Assembly: GCA_003552325.1 (NCBI GenBank)
Contig: PUKM01000174.1
Span: forward strand, 1 to 5,547
Source of the DNA: Natrialbaceae archaeon
GTDB lineage: Archaea; Halobacteriota; Halobacteria; Halobacteriales; Natrialbaceae
Direction of reading: 5' to 3'
DNA: 5,547 nt
Each line of letters starts with the position of its first letter. The first letter of the stretch is position 1. Made by a program: the position numbers and the translations under genes. This document shows, piece by piece, positions 1 through 5,468 of this stretch. The notes under the pieces are model-generated. The model searched no databases. It saw only the letters and a program-made list of their open reading frames with translations, and had not been told where the DNA came from.

Positions 1-225
1 AGTTGTACCTATACGTGTTTCCATACCCTCTAACTGGTCAAAAGGAAACACCACAGGAAGAAATTGAAAGCTGTCGATTGCTAACCGACGTTCATCGTAT
101 TGAGAGTCTCTGTAAGAGGTAACATGGATGGCATCAACATACATACCAGAGCGGGTTATGTCGTTGCGCACCAAGCGTGCATTGCGTTTATCTTGATAGT
201 GTGCTAAGCGGTTTTGGAATGACAT
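1..225 (-). CDS. Unassigned protein, partial (C-terminus beyond left edge)
   Basis: An open frame of 75 codons runs to the window edge without a stop, starting MSFQNRLAHYQDKRNARL. It begins 5 nt after the polymerase stop codon and in another frame, which suggests the same transcript and possibly translational coupling, since no clear Shine-Dalgarno precedes the ATG. The visible part opens with a basic, probably helical segment (residues 1-20). A mixed segment with alternating hydrophobic residues follows (around GMYVDAIHV and FQFLPVVFPFD). It is not the missing half of the polymerase: no O-helix or HDE motif is present. I see no HNH, GIY-YIG or LAGLIDADG motif, so a homing endonuclease is not supported by this part. 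The beta-rich look would suit a small virion protein, but that is only an impression. Being a gene is fairly likely; its function is unknown. Confidence 0.65.
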   Translation of the reverse strand, partial: MSFQNRLAHYQDKRNARLVRNDITRSGMYVDAIHVTSYRDSQYDERRLAIDSFQFLPVVFPFDQLEGMETRIGTT

Positions 226-230
226 GATAA

Positions 231-389
231 TTAGTCTAAGATGACTTGGTCCATTTCCTGATACTCGTAATCACGGGCAATAGTTGAGAACGTTTTCCCA
301 TTGCGCTTGACTGTTATGTATTGGTCCGCAAAGACTGTGTAGGTCTTACCTTTGCTATCCTCAAACTCAATCTCTTCTATCTCAAAAAG
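231..389 (-). other. C-terminal tail replacing the polymerase O-helix and motif C
   Basis: Residues about 695-746 do not match what follows IFG in family A polymerases. They contain alternating hydrophobic/charged strands (FEIEEIEFED, KTYTVFADQYITVKRNGK) and end in RDYEYQEMDQVILD. The pattern of strands, then D-x-Y-I-x-V-x-R-N-G-K, then an acidic D-x-V-I end loosely recalls block B of Hint/intein domains. However, the His usual there is Gln, there is no block A, and no Cys or Ser sits at the junction. Added tails of this kind are known where phage genes are split, for example the split NrdA of Aeromonas phage Aeh1. Its presence is clear; what it does is inference. Confidence 0.6.
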
Positions 390-2471
390 CCGTTCCCCAA
401 AAATCTTGTGAGCAGTAAGACTGTGGATGTCTGAGTGTCCTTTAGGATTAGAATACTCAGCATATAAGGTTGGGTCTTTAGAATGGACAGCGGCGATCTT
501 TAGCTGGAAAGAATCAAAGTCTACTGCTCCTATGTAGAAGTCTTTATCAGGAGGTGCGAGCGGGCTCTTGACTACTTTGGCTAATTCACCATGCGCTGGG
601 ATGTTTTGTAGATTAGGGCTGCGACATGTATTTCTACCTGACTCCGCTCGCATAGGTGCAAAGTTAGGATGCATCCGATGTGAATTGTCTTCTGGGTGTT
701 TGCGTATGTTAGCCCACCATCCTGTATGCTCTTTCGCATCTCCTACGAAAGTCTTCAAACCAACACTCCAAGACCTATAGTCTTGAATCTTTTTAGCTAC
801 CTTATACCCCATGTGCTCCCATTTCTGAAGAGCATCATCGTTAGTGGCATACACTCCTGACTTACTACGATGGATACAAGGCCACCCAATCTCCTGTAGA
901 ATCTTACCTAACTGCGTGGGGCTAGTAAGGTCGAACCGAGGTAAGGGTCCTCCATACTCTTCTTCCAGGTCAGCTCTTATTTCTTTTTCAAGCCCCTTGA
1001 GCTTCTCTTTTATGAAGTCCCCTTTGGCGTTCAGCACATCAGTGTTCACGTAGATACCGTTATACTCAACATCAGCAAACATGTTTGTAACAGGCATCAT
1101 AATCTCTTTATAATACTTATACATGCTCATGTCAGCGAGCATTTTGTTCTGTTTCTTATCCTCTTCATCCACAGCAGCCACCACTGAGTTATACTGCTTT
1201 TCATGCTCTTTCATTACATTGAAGGTTACTGAAGCATCGTCTGCTGCGTACTTATAGAGGATTTCATCTGGAATGTCCAGGTAATTCTTTACGCTAGGGT
1301 GCGTCCGTTTGTACTCTTCCAAAGGTCTATCATACCCGCCATAAGGAGTGTAAAGCCAAGATTGTGTCTTTAGAGAGTTGAGCCGAGCCTCATTCAATAC
1401 GTGACCTGACTGAATAATGTCATCATGTACTCTGACTTTGCGCGGACCCCAATCTCTCTTATCATTACGTAGGTCTCTACGCAAGAACTTCAAGTCGAAT
1501 TTCATGTTAGCACCAATCACGTTCTTGGTGGTGAAGTTATCATGTAGAGCTTGTAATGCTTTATCAGAACGCTTGATTGCCTCCCAAGGAATGTAGTATC
1601 CATTGATACCATCATAACTAGCGGTGAGACATCCTATCTCATCTCGCATCATATCAAACCCTGATGTTTCTAAGTCCAGCGCCACCCTTCGTTTTGAAGT
1701 AGACAACACATTAGCGGCTTCATCAGATGTCTTGACCCAATGCTGTTGAAGTTTAGGCATGCTTTTCATCTTCTCCAATTGTGATTGGAGATTAGACCAA
1801 TTCTCGAACGCATACATCAATTGATGAAGAGCGAAGTTTGTTTGGTATACATCTGCCACCACTACTTTCGGGTCAGAGCCTATTACCGTCTTACTGATAA
1901 TCTGTGCATCGAACTGACCCTTAGCATGTAGATTGGTAACTACCTTTCTCAGCAAGGATGAGAAGTGATCAATAGGGAATACAAACTTTTGCAGGTCGGG
2001 TGAATAGAAGTATGATAAATTGAATGTCGTGTCATAGAAGAAACGTGTTTGTAGGTCATCACTTCGAGTTACAGAATACAACCCTCTCCCTGTGGTAAAC
2101 ACGAAGGGGCATTCATCATACATGTGTTCCTTGAGCTTGCTGAAATCCCAAGAGTTGCGCCAGTATGTATTCACGATGTCTTTGTCAAGAGGTTTGTAGA
2201 TGGTAGCGTGTTTGGTACGCAACCCTGATAAGAGTTTGAATCCAGCGGGGTATCCATCCATCGCTGGGTCTAAGTATGTTTCAAATACCTCGAGAATCCA
2301 ATTCTCTATTTGTGGGAATAGTTTGTTGAAAGGGGCGGGGACAACTTCTCCTGTTATGAAAGGTACAATGCCCGAACCTTTGTTATACATAACAGGAGAA
2401 GACAGCGTCGGTACTTCTAAATCTTTCTTAGTCTGATCGGCTTTGATATTACCAAAAGAGAAACCACTCAT
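231..2471 (-). CDS. Family A DNA polymerase, N-terminal part: 3'-5' exonuclease plus start of polymerase domain
   Basis: This 746-residue protein is the proofreading and partial catalytic half of a PolA-type replicative polymerase. Residues 1-255 are an unrecognised N-terminal region. The DnaQ/Pol I-type exonuclease follows: Exo I ALDLETSG (D266, E268), Exo II NMKFDLKFL (D326), Exo III YAADDAS (Y408, D412). All its acidic catalytic residues are present. The polymerase part has FDLTSPTQLGKIL (513-525), SGRNTCRSPNLQNIP (611-625) and motif A at 649-665 with metal-binding D651. DIHSLTAHKIFG (681-692) follows. The usual RR..K..NFG..YG O-helix and HDE motif C are missing, and a foreign-looking tail (about 695-746) leads to TAA. 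Motif A has Gln (Q656) where Pol I has the steric-gate Glu. The start is fixed by a TAG six codons upstream. Spacing from its Shine-Dalgarno is abnormal. Catalysis would need the missing half in trans. Confidence 0.93.
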   Translation of the reverse strand: MSGFSFGNIKADQTKKDLEVPTLSSPVMYNKGSGIVPFITGEVVPAPFNKLFPQIENWILEVFETYLDPAMDGYPAGFKLLSGLRTKHATIYKPLDKDIVNTYWRNSWDFSKLKEHMYDECPFVFTTGRGLYSVTRSDDLQTRFFYDTTFNLSYFYSPDLQKFVFPIDHFSSLLRKVVTNLHAKGQFDAQIISKTVIGSDPKVVVADVYQTNFALHQLMYAFENWSNLQSQLEKMKSMPKLQQHWVKTSDEAANVLSTSKRRVALDLETSGFDMMRDEIGCLTASYDGINGYYIPWEAIKRSDKALQALHDNFTTKNVIGANMKFDLKFLRRDLRNDKRDWGPRKVRVHDDIIQSGHVLNEARLNSLKTQSWLYTPYGGYDRPLEEYKRTHPSVKNYLDIPDEILYKYAADDASVTFNVMKEHEKQYNSVVAAVDEEDKKQNKMLADMSMYKYYKEIMMPVTNMFADVEYNGIYVNTDVLNAKGDFIKEKLKGLEKEIRADLEEEYGGPLPRFDLTSPTQLGKILQEIGWPCIHRSKSGVYATNDDALQKWEHMGYKVAKKIQDYRSWSVGLKTFVGDAKEHTGWWANIRKHPEDNSHRMHPNFAPMRAESGRNTCRSPNLQNIPAHGELAKVVKSPLAPPDKDFYIGAVDFDSFQLKIAAVHSKDPTLYAEYSNPKGHSDIHSLTAHKIFGERLFEIEEIEFEDSKGKTYTVFADQYITVKRNGKTFSTIARDYEYQEMDQVILD

Positions 2472-2500
2472 GCTGAAATAATCAGCTGGCTATACTCTCT
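2472..2500 (-). promoter_or_regulatory. Polymerase translation-initiation region with hairpin between SD and ATG
   Basis: On the minus strand AGAGAG (2500-2495) is the only purine-rich Shine-Dalgarno candidate, but it lies 23 nt from the ATG at 2471. The hairpin GCTGA-TTATT-TCAGC (2486-2472) fills 15 of those nucleotides and ends directly at the start codon. Folding would leave an effective spacing of 8 nt. Comparable structures that bring a distant SD close to the start are known in T4, for example gene 25. The stem is only 5 bp, so this is plausible but unproven. Confidence 0.45.
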
Positions 2501-2501
2501 T

Positions 2502-2783
2502 TTAGTCGCCGCCGTGCATCTCCCAAGCCTTCTGCATTTCTTCTTTCGTTACAACGAACATCTTGCCGTTGATAGGAAGACGGATAGAAGACCCGTCTGG
2601 GAGGTCTTTGTTCTTTTCGACAATTGTCCAGATAGTTTCCGCCATTTCAGTATTGACTATGTGGGTTGTGTGGCCCAAACCGAAAGCAACAGTGTGGCGG
2701 GGCTTATCATTGACATCATCGTATTTTTGAGTTGAGAGGCGGCTCGTACCTGAGCTGGCATGTTTTCTTACGTATTCTGGCAT
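2502..2783 (-). CDS. Unassigned 93-aa protein, paralog of the 115-aa neighbour
   Basis: A small soluble protein with no signal peptide or membrane segment; I do not recognise the family. A polar, basic N-terminus (1-20, MPEYVRKHASSGTSRLSTQK) precedes a core at 22-86. The core aligns with residues 19-85 of the next gene upstream with a single one-residue gap. Shared positions include D-[VI]-N-D, T, LGH, VN, and a late P-x-x-G-x-x-x-V-x-T pattern. I count about a quarter identity by eye. The start is supported by AAAGGAG (2797-2791), 7 nt from the ATG. It lies 30 nt upstream of the polymerase start and is probably co-transcribed with it. It sits behind the terminator that follows the 115-aa gene and has no clear promoter of its own, so expression probably depends on readthrough. 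Context suggests an accessory role in replication, but nothing in the sequence shows this. Confidence 0.85.
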   Translation of the reverse strand: MPEYVRKHASSGTSRLSTQKYDDVNDKPRHTVAFGLGHTTHIVNTEMAETIWTIVEKNKDLPDGSSIRLPINGKMFVVTKEEMQKAWEMHGGD

Positions 2784-2790
2784 AACGTTA

Positions 2791-2797
2791 CTCCTTT
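2791..2797 (-). promoter_or_regulatory. Shine-Dalgarno of the 93-aa gene
   Basis: AAAGGAG on the minus strand lies 7 nt before the ATG at 2783, a strong and normally spaced site. It contrasts with the poor sites of the polymerase and the helicase. Confidence 0.85.
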
Positions 2798-2816
2798 ATA
2801 ATTAGTTACAAAGCAT

Positions 2817-2842
2817 AAAAAAGCCCTCCGGTTTGGAGGGCC
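2817..2842 (-). terminator. Intrinsic terminator after the 115-aa gene
   Basis: Reading leftward, the 7-bp stem GCCCTCC / GGAGGGC encloses the loop AAACC and is followed at once by six T. The plus strand has no T-tract after the hairpin, so it acts leftward only. It lies about 25 nt past the 115-aa stop codon. It should make the short upstream message abundant while lowering transcription of the 93-aa and polymerase genes. Confidence 0.88.
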
Positions 2843-2850
2843 ATGTATGT

Positions 2851-2876
2851 AAAAGAATAACGCGCGTTATTCCTCT
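2851..2876 (-). repeat. Perfect 18-bp palindrome over the stop codon; possible second weak terminator
   Basis: GAATAACGCGCGTTATTC (2855-2872) is a perfect palindrome and includes the TAA of the 115-aa gene at 2867-2869. As leftward RNA it can fold with a GCGC loop. With G-U pairs the stem extends to 11 bp by pairing AGAG with the following TTTT. It could be an RNA hairpin protecting the 3' end, a weak first terminator, or a dimeric-protein site on DNA. Confidence 0.55.
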
Positions 2877-3214
2877 TCGCCCTCTCCACCTTCTTCTTCA
2901 CCGTTTTCTTCCTCACCACCATTCTCTTCACCGTTACCATTACCAACCATCGTCTCAAGTCTAGCCTTGAGTTTAGGTAGCTGGTCTTCAGTAATCACGT
3001 GTACGCGCCCTCTCACAGGGATAGAGAGAGTGGTGTTGGGGCTGAGCTCTACGTGCTTTACAACATTGTCATACAGGTAATCAATCGCATCTTGATTGAC
3101 CCAAACAACATCATGACCCAGCTGAAGGGCTGTATAGTTTTGGGGGTCATTTATGTCGTTTCTATTTCCTTGCTCAAAGGGGTACTCATTGAATTGTTCG
3201 TGCATCTTCGCCAT
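2867..3214 (-). CDS. Unassigned 115-aa protein with acidic Gly/Asn/Glu tail
   Basis: First gene of the leftward unit. I do not recognise the family. Residues 1-17 are polar and residues 18-87 are the core shared with the 93-aa protein. Core landmarks are D-I-N-D, LGH, VVWVN, then LSIPVRGRVHVITEDQL (63-79), probably a beta-hairpin. Residues 91-115 contain only Gly, Asn and Glu. The flexible acidic tail recalls those of single-stranded DNA binding proteins and DNA mimics, but it lacks their hydrophobic C-terminal tip. The start has a good AGGAG site 7 nt upstream. It lies behind a probable promoter and a long leader, and ahead of a strong terminator, so it may be transcribed abundantly on its own. 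A role in DNA transactions is inferred only from the neighbours and the tail. Confidence 0.87.
   Translation of the reverse strand: MAKMHEQFNEYPFEQGNRNDINDPQNYTALQLGHDVVWVNQDAIDYLYDNVVKHVELSPNTTLSIPVRGRVHVITEDQLPKLKARLETMVGNGNGEENGGEEENGEEEGGEGEEE
2870..2944 (-). repeat. Low-complexity coding repeat for the acidic tail
   Basis: The last 25 codons of the 115-aa gene are imperfect repetitions of GGT, GAA/GAG and AAC/AAT codons, encoding units such as EENGG, EEENG and EEEGG. The units vary at synonymous positions, so the tract looks old or under protein-level selection, not freshly expanded. The 93-aa paralog has no such tail. Confidence 0.8.
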
Positions 3215-3221
3215 GTTTTTG

Positions 3222-3226
3222 CTCCT
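3222..3226 (-). promoter_or_regulatory. Shine-Dalgarno of the 115-aa gene
   Basis: AGGAG on the minus strand lies 7 nt upstream of the ATG at 3214. This favours that start over the overlapping frame beginning at 3354, which has no such site. Confidence 0.8.
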
Positions 3227-3235
3227 ATTTCGGTC

Positions 3236-3252
3236 CTACCAATTAGTGGTAG
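3236..3252 (-). other. Small inverted repeat in the leftward leader
   Basis: CTACCA and TGGTAG flank a 5-nt loop about 9 nt upstream of the AGGAG site. A second small inverted repeat, GTGGA / TCCAC, lies at 3280-3293. Both would form in the 5' untranslated RNA of the 115-aa gene and could affect its stability or translation. The stems are short, so chance is possible. Confidence 0.35.
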
Positions 3253-3373
3253 AAGGCAGTTCATCCCCTTGTACGTATGGTGGAAGGATCCACGTAACAT
3301 GTTCTTATGTATCATGTTTCCGTATCTCTTATCTCCTTTTCTCATGTTTTTCATCCGGTATAAGTATAATCAC

Positions 3374-3419
3374 ATAATAGGTACCCCACCCCGTACCCCC
3401 AATTTTCAGAATTTTTTTT
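3374..3419 (-). promoter_or_regulatory. Probable leftward promoter with A/T upstream element
   Basis: On the minus strand TTGGGG (3402-3397) and TATTAT (3379-3374) are separated by exactly 17 bp. They match three and five of six positions of the sigma-70 boxes. Upstream, 3419-3401 is almost pure A/T with eight consecutive A, like an UP element. Transcription would start near 3367, giving a leader of about 150 nt before the 115-aa gene. The spacer is unusually G-rich. A second -10-like hexamer, TATACT (3368-3363), overlaps the start region. Confidence 0.45.
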
Positions 3420-3430
3420 GTATGCGGCAA

Positions 3431-3458
3431 ATCTCTCTAATGGGATTACATCTCTCTA
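3431..3458. repeat. Direct repeat ATCTCTCTA, two copies 19 bp apart
   Basis: ATCTCTCTA occurs at 3431-3439 and 3450-3458, just upstream of the helicase gene. ATCTCTCT recurs at 3526-3533 inside the palindrome AGAGAGATCTCTCT (3520-3533), early in the helicase coding region. A weak -10-like TCTAAT (3436-3441) overlaps the first copy. Spacing near two helical turns would suit a regulator binding one face of the DNA. Confidence 0.4.
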
Positions 3459-3497
3459 CATGATACACGAATTATGAAAGAGGGTTGATTATAGATT

Positions 3498-5468
3498 ATG
3501 TCTTTGATGCAAACGTTTGAGAGAGATCTCTCTGAAAGAGTGTTCAATGATACGACCATCGACCTGGAGTTGCACAAGCCAGGAAATGTAACATCTACTG
3601 GTAAAGTCTATCCGCCTCAGGTGAAAATTAAACTCAACAACTTCCATACATACCATATGCAATTGATGAAGAAGTATGGGGGTGTGAAGTTTGAGCCTCG
3701 CGAAAAAGCCTACGTAGGTAATCTATGGGTGGTGATGGACTTGTTGAAGCCCAAGTTGCAGGTGCCTTCGAAAAACATCTTCATTGATAAAAGAGCGAAA
3801 AAAGTACGCGAGGAATGGGAAGCCTTTATTGACAGGCGCCCTCCTAAGGAGGAAGATGTATGCTACGTCCCTCCTTTGAAGGGAATTCCCCCGCATGAGG
3901 ATTTTCAAGTTACTACAATTCAGAACAGCTTGAAGAAAGGTAACTATGGCATCTTCTTGAAACAGGGTACGGGCAAGAGTTACATCATTGCGTCTGTGCT
4001 TAGGTACCTATTCAAGAAGAAAGAGATTGATAAGGTAATCATCTGCACGCCAGGTACCGGCTTACTTGACATCAAACGTAAATTGATTCAGTTTGCAGGA
4101 GATACATTCAACGAGAGAAACATCGCAATCATCAACAAGCATAACCGCGAATGCCTAGATGACCCGCGCCCTGTGTGGATTATGACATACAGCACTTTAC
4201 GTTTGGTGCAGAAGCATTACAGTAAGGGGAACCAAACATTCACCAATGCGTTGCGCTCATCAATGCATGAAAGGTCGTTGGCCGTAGTGATGGATGAAGG
4301 GCATAACATTTCCAATCATACATCTCAACAAGGCAAGGCTGCGCAGACATTGGCGGAGGTGGCATCTTATCGATTTATCTCAACAGGCACTCCCGCTGAC
4401 AAACCCAGTAAGTATTATGCTGTGTTGAAGTTCATTCATCCATACTTGGTGAGGTATCTCAGTTACAGTGACTGGATAAAGTGTGTAGCTAACTTGGGAA
4501 CCAACTTCAGCCAGTTTGCAATCTCTGATTATAGACCGGAAGACTTGAGGTACTTCTTAGGAGATGGGGCGGCAGATTGGCTCACCAATCTGCAAGACAC
4601 TGATTGCTTAGACTTACCACCTCATTATAAAAAGACGGTACCCATTGAATTGGAAGAGAAGCAACGTAAGCTTTACGACATGTTCATGAACCTACAATTG
4701 TCAATGCTCAAAGCAAATGCTGGCGCATTGATGCCTAGACAGGTGCTAAACAAGTTCCCCTACCTCTTGCTATCATTGGATAATCCTGAGATTTTGGCAC
4801 AGCATGACACCACGTGGTACGTCAGCGAAGAGGGAGACCAAGACCAGCATAAGCTAAGTAAGAAGCTCCACAATCAATTGCAGAAGTTCAATTTTAGTAA
4901 AGACCACGAAAAGATACCTTACCTCAAAGAGCTGTTAGAGGAGCATGTAGAAGGTAGAGGAGAAAAAGCAGTAGTATGGACAGGACATCCTCTCACCGCA
5001 GATGCTTTAGCACCTCTCTTAGATAAATACAATCCACTGGTCATTCACGGACAGACGAAAGAGAAAGGCTTGACGGTAGACGAGGTCAAAGACAAGACCG
5101 TACAGACCTTCATGAATAGTGATGAGCATCAAGTCCTTATTGCATCCTATTTGGTATTGGACACAGCTTTGGACATTACAGAGGCCACTGTGCAGATTTA
5201 CTTTGACATGCCTTACGCACTCACTAACTTTGACCAGTCATCCAAACGTTTACATAGAGCCGGACAAGAAAAACCTGTCACCTCTTACTATTTGCTATTC
5301 GCGAATACCATAGATGAAACCCGCTTCCAAATTGTATCTCAGAAAAAACAACTGGACTCTAAAGCGCTAGATGCTACACTTCCCATTGAGGAGTGGCGCA
5401 AGTTGTTTGAGGGTGTTGTACCTTCTTCATTAGAGAGCTCCCTCGAGGAAGCTCAGGACCTGTTTTAG
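3498..5468 (+). CDS. SNF2-type superfamily 2 DNA helicase/translocase
   Basis: This 656-residue ATP-dependent DNA translocase probably remodels forks, anneals strands or processes recombination intermediates, acting on phage DNA in the cytoplasm. RecA-like domain 1 has Walker A KQGTGKS (155-161), motif Ia VIICTPGTG (180-188), the DEGH box (266-269) and motif III STGTPADKPSKYYAVLKFI (295-313). Domain 2 has VVWTG (492-496), motif V around IASYLVLDTALDITEATVQIYFD (548-570) and motif VI QSSKRLHRAGQEKPV (580-594) with R584 and R587. This signature is typical of SNF2. All catalytic motifs look intact. Residues 37-85 (KYGGVKFEPREKAYVG) resemble the HARP-like substrate-recognition module of SMARCAL1 and phage UvsW-like proteins; this is a weaker call. 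The start is the first in-frame ATG. Its SD candidate AGAGGG (3479-3484) is 13 nt away, longer than usual, so translation may be weak or controlled. Confidence 0.93.
   Translation: MSLMQTFERDLSERVFNDTTIDLELHKPGNVTSTGKVYPPQVKIKLNNFHTYHMQLMKKYGGVKFEPREKAYVGNLWVVMDLLKPKLQVPSKNIFIDKRAKKVREEWEAFIDRRPPKEEDVCYVPPLKGIPPHEDFQVTTIQNSLKKGNYGIFLKQGTGKSYIIASVLRYLFKKKEIDKVIICTPGTGLLDIKRKLIQFAGDTFNERNIAIINKHNRECLDDPRPVWIMTYSTLRLVQKHYSKGNQTFTNALRSSMHERSLAVVMDEGHNISNHTSQQGKAAQTLAEVASYRFISTGTPADKPSKYYAVLKFIHPYLVRYLSYSDWIKCVANLGTNFSQFAISDYRPEDLRYFLGDGAADWLTNLQDTDCLDLPPHYKKTVPIELEEKQRKLYDMFMNLQLSMLKANAGALMPRQVLNKFPYLLLSLDNPEILAQHDTTWYVSEEGDQDQHKLSKKLHNQLQKFNFSKDHEKIPYLKELLEEHVEGRGEKAVVWTGHPLTADALAPLLDKYNPLVIHGQTKEKGLTVDEVKDKTVQTFMNSDEHQVLIASYLVLDTALDITEATVQIYFDMPYALTNFDQSSKRLHRAGQEKPVTSYYLLFANTIDETRFQIVSQKKQLDSKALDATLPIEEWRKLFEGVVPSSLESSLEEAQDLF

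Larger units (their letters stand above)
3215..3497. promoter_or_regulatory. Divergent intergenic control region (283 bp, no supported gene)
   Basis: This spacer separates the leftward and rightward units. It holds the probable leftward promoter with an A/T tract, a long leftward leader, two small inverted repeats (3236-3252 and 3280-3293), and repeated ATCTCTCTA elements on the helicase side. A leftward 67-codon frame starting at 3354 and a rightward frame spanning the region both lack ribosome binding sites, and I do not call them genes. Confidence 0.7.

Noticed and set aside
1..225. C-terminal half of the polymerase
   Set aside because: Translation shows no O-helix (K..NFG..YG) and no HDE motif, and it starts with its own Met in another frame.
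231..389. Canonical split intein N-fragment
   Set aside because: No block A, no Cys/Ser nucleophile at the junction, and Gln in place of the block B His. Kept only as a loose resemblance.
568..780. Plus-strand frames within the polymerase gene (also 844-1053 and 2200-2436)
   Set aside because: Antisense to a strongly conserved coding region, with no ribosome binding sites or recognisable domains.
3151..3354. Leftward 67-codon frame in the leader of the 115-aa gene
   Set aside because: No SD before its ATG, and it overlaps the start of the 115-aa gene, which has a good site. An AAGGAG at 3333-3338 has no suitably spaced start codon. A leader peptide cannot be fully excluded.
3342..3370. Rightward promoter using TATAAT at 3365-3370
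   Set aside because: A perfect -10 hexamer, but the -35 position (TCATGT) is poor and the site overlaps the start region of the better-supported leftward promoter. The T4-late-like TATAAGTA there has one mismatch and no other support.
2999..3463. Rightward 154-codon frame across the 115-aa gene and control region
   Set aside because: No Shine-Dalgarno, antisense to a well-supported gene over about half its length, and it runs through promoter and leader elements. Its hydrophobic, Cys-rich translation looks like a shadow.
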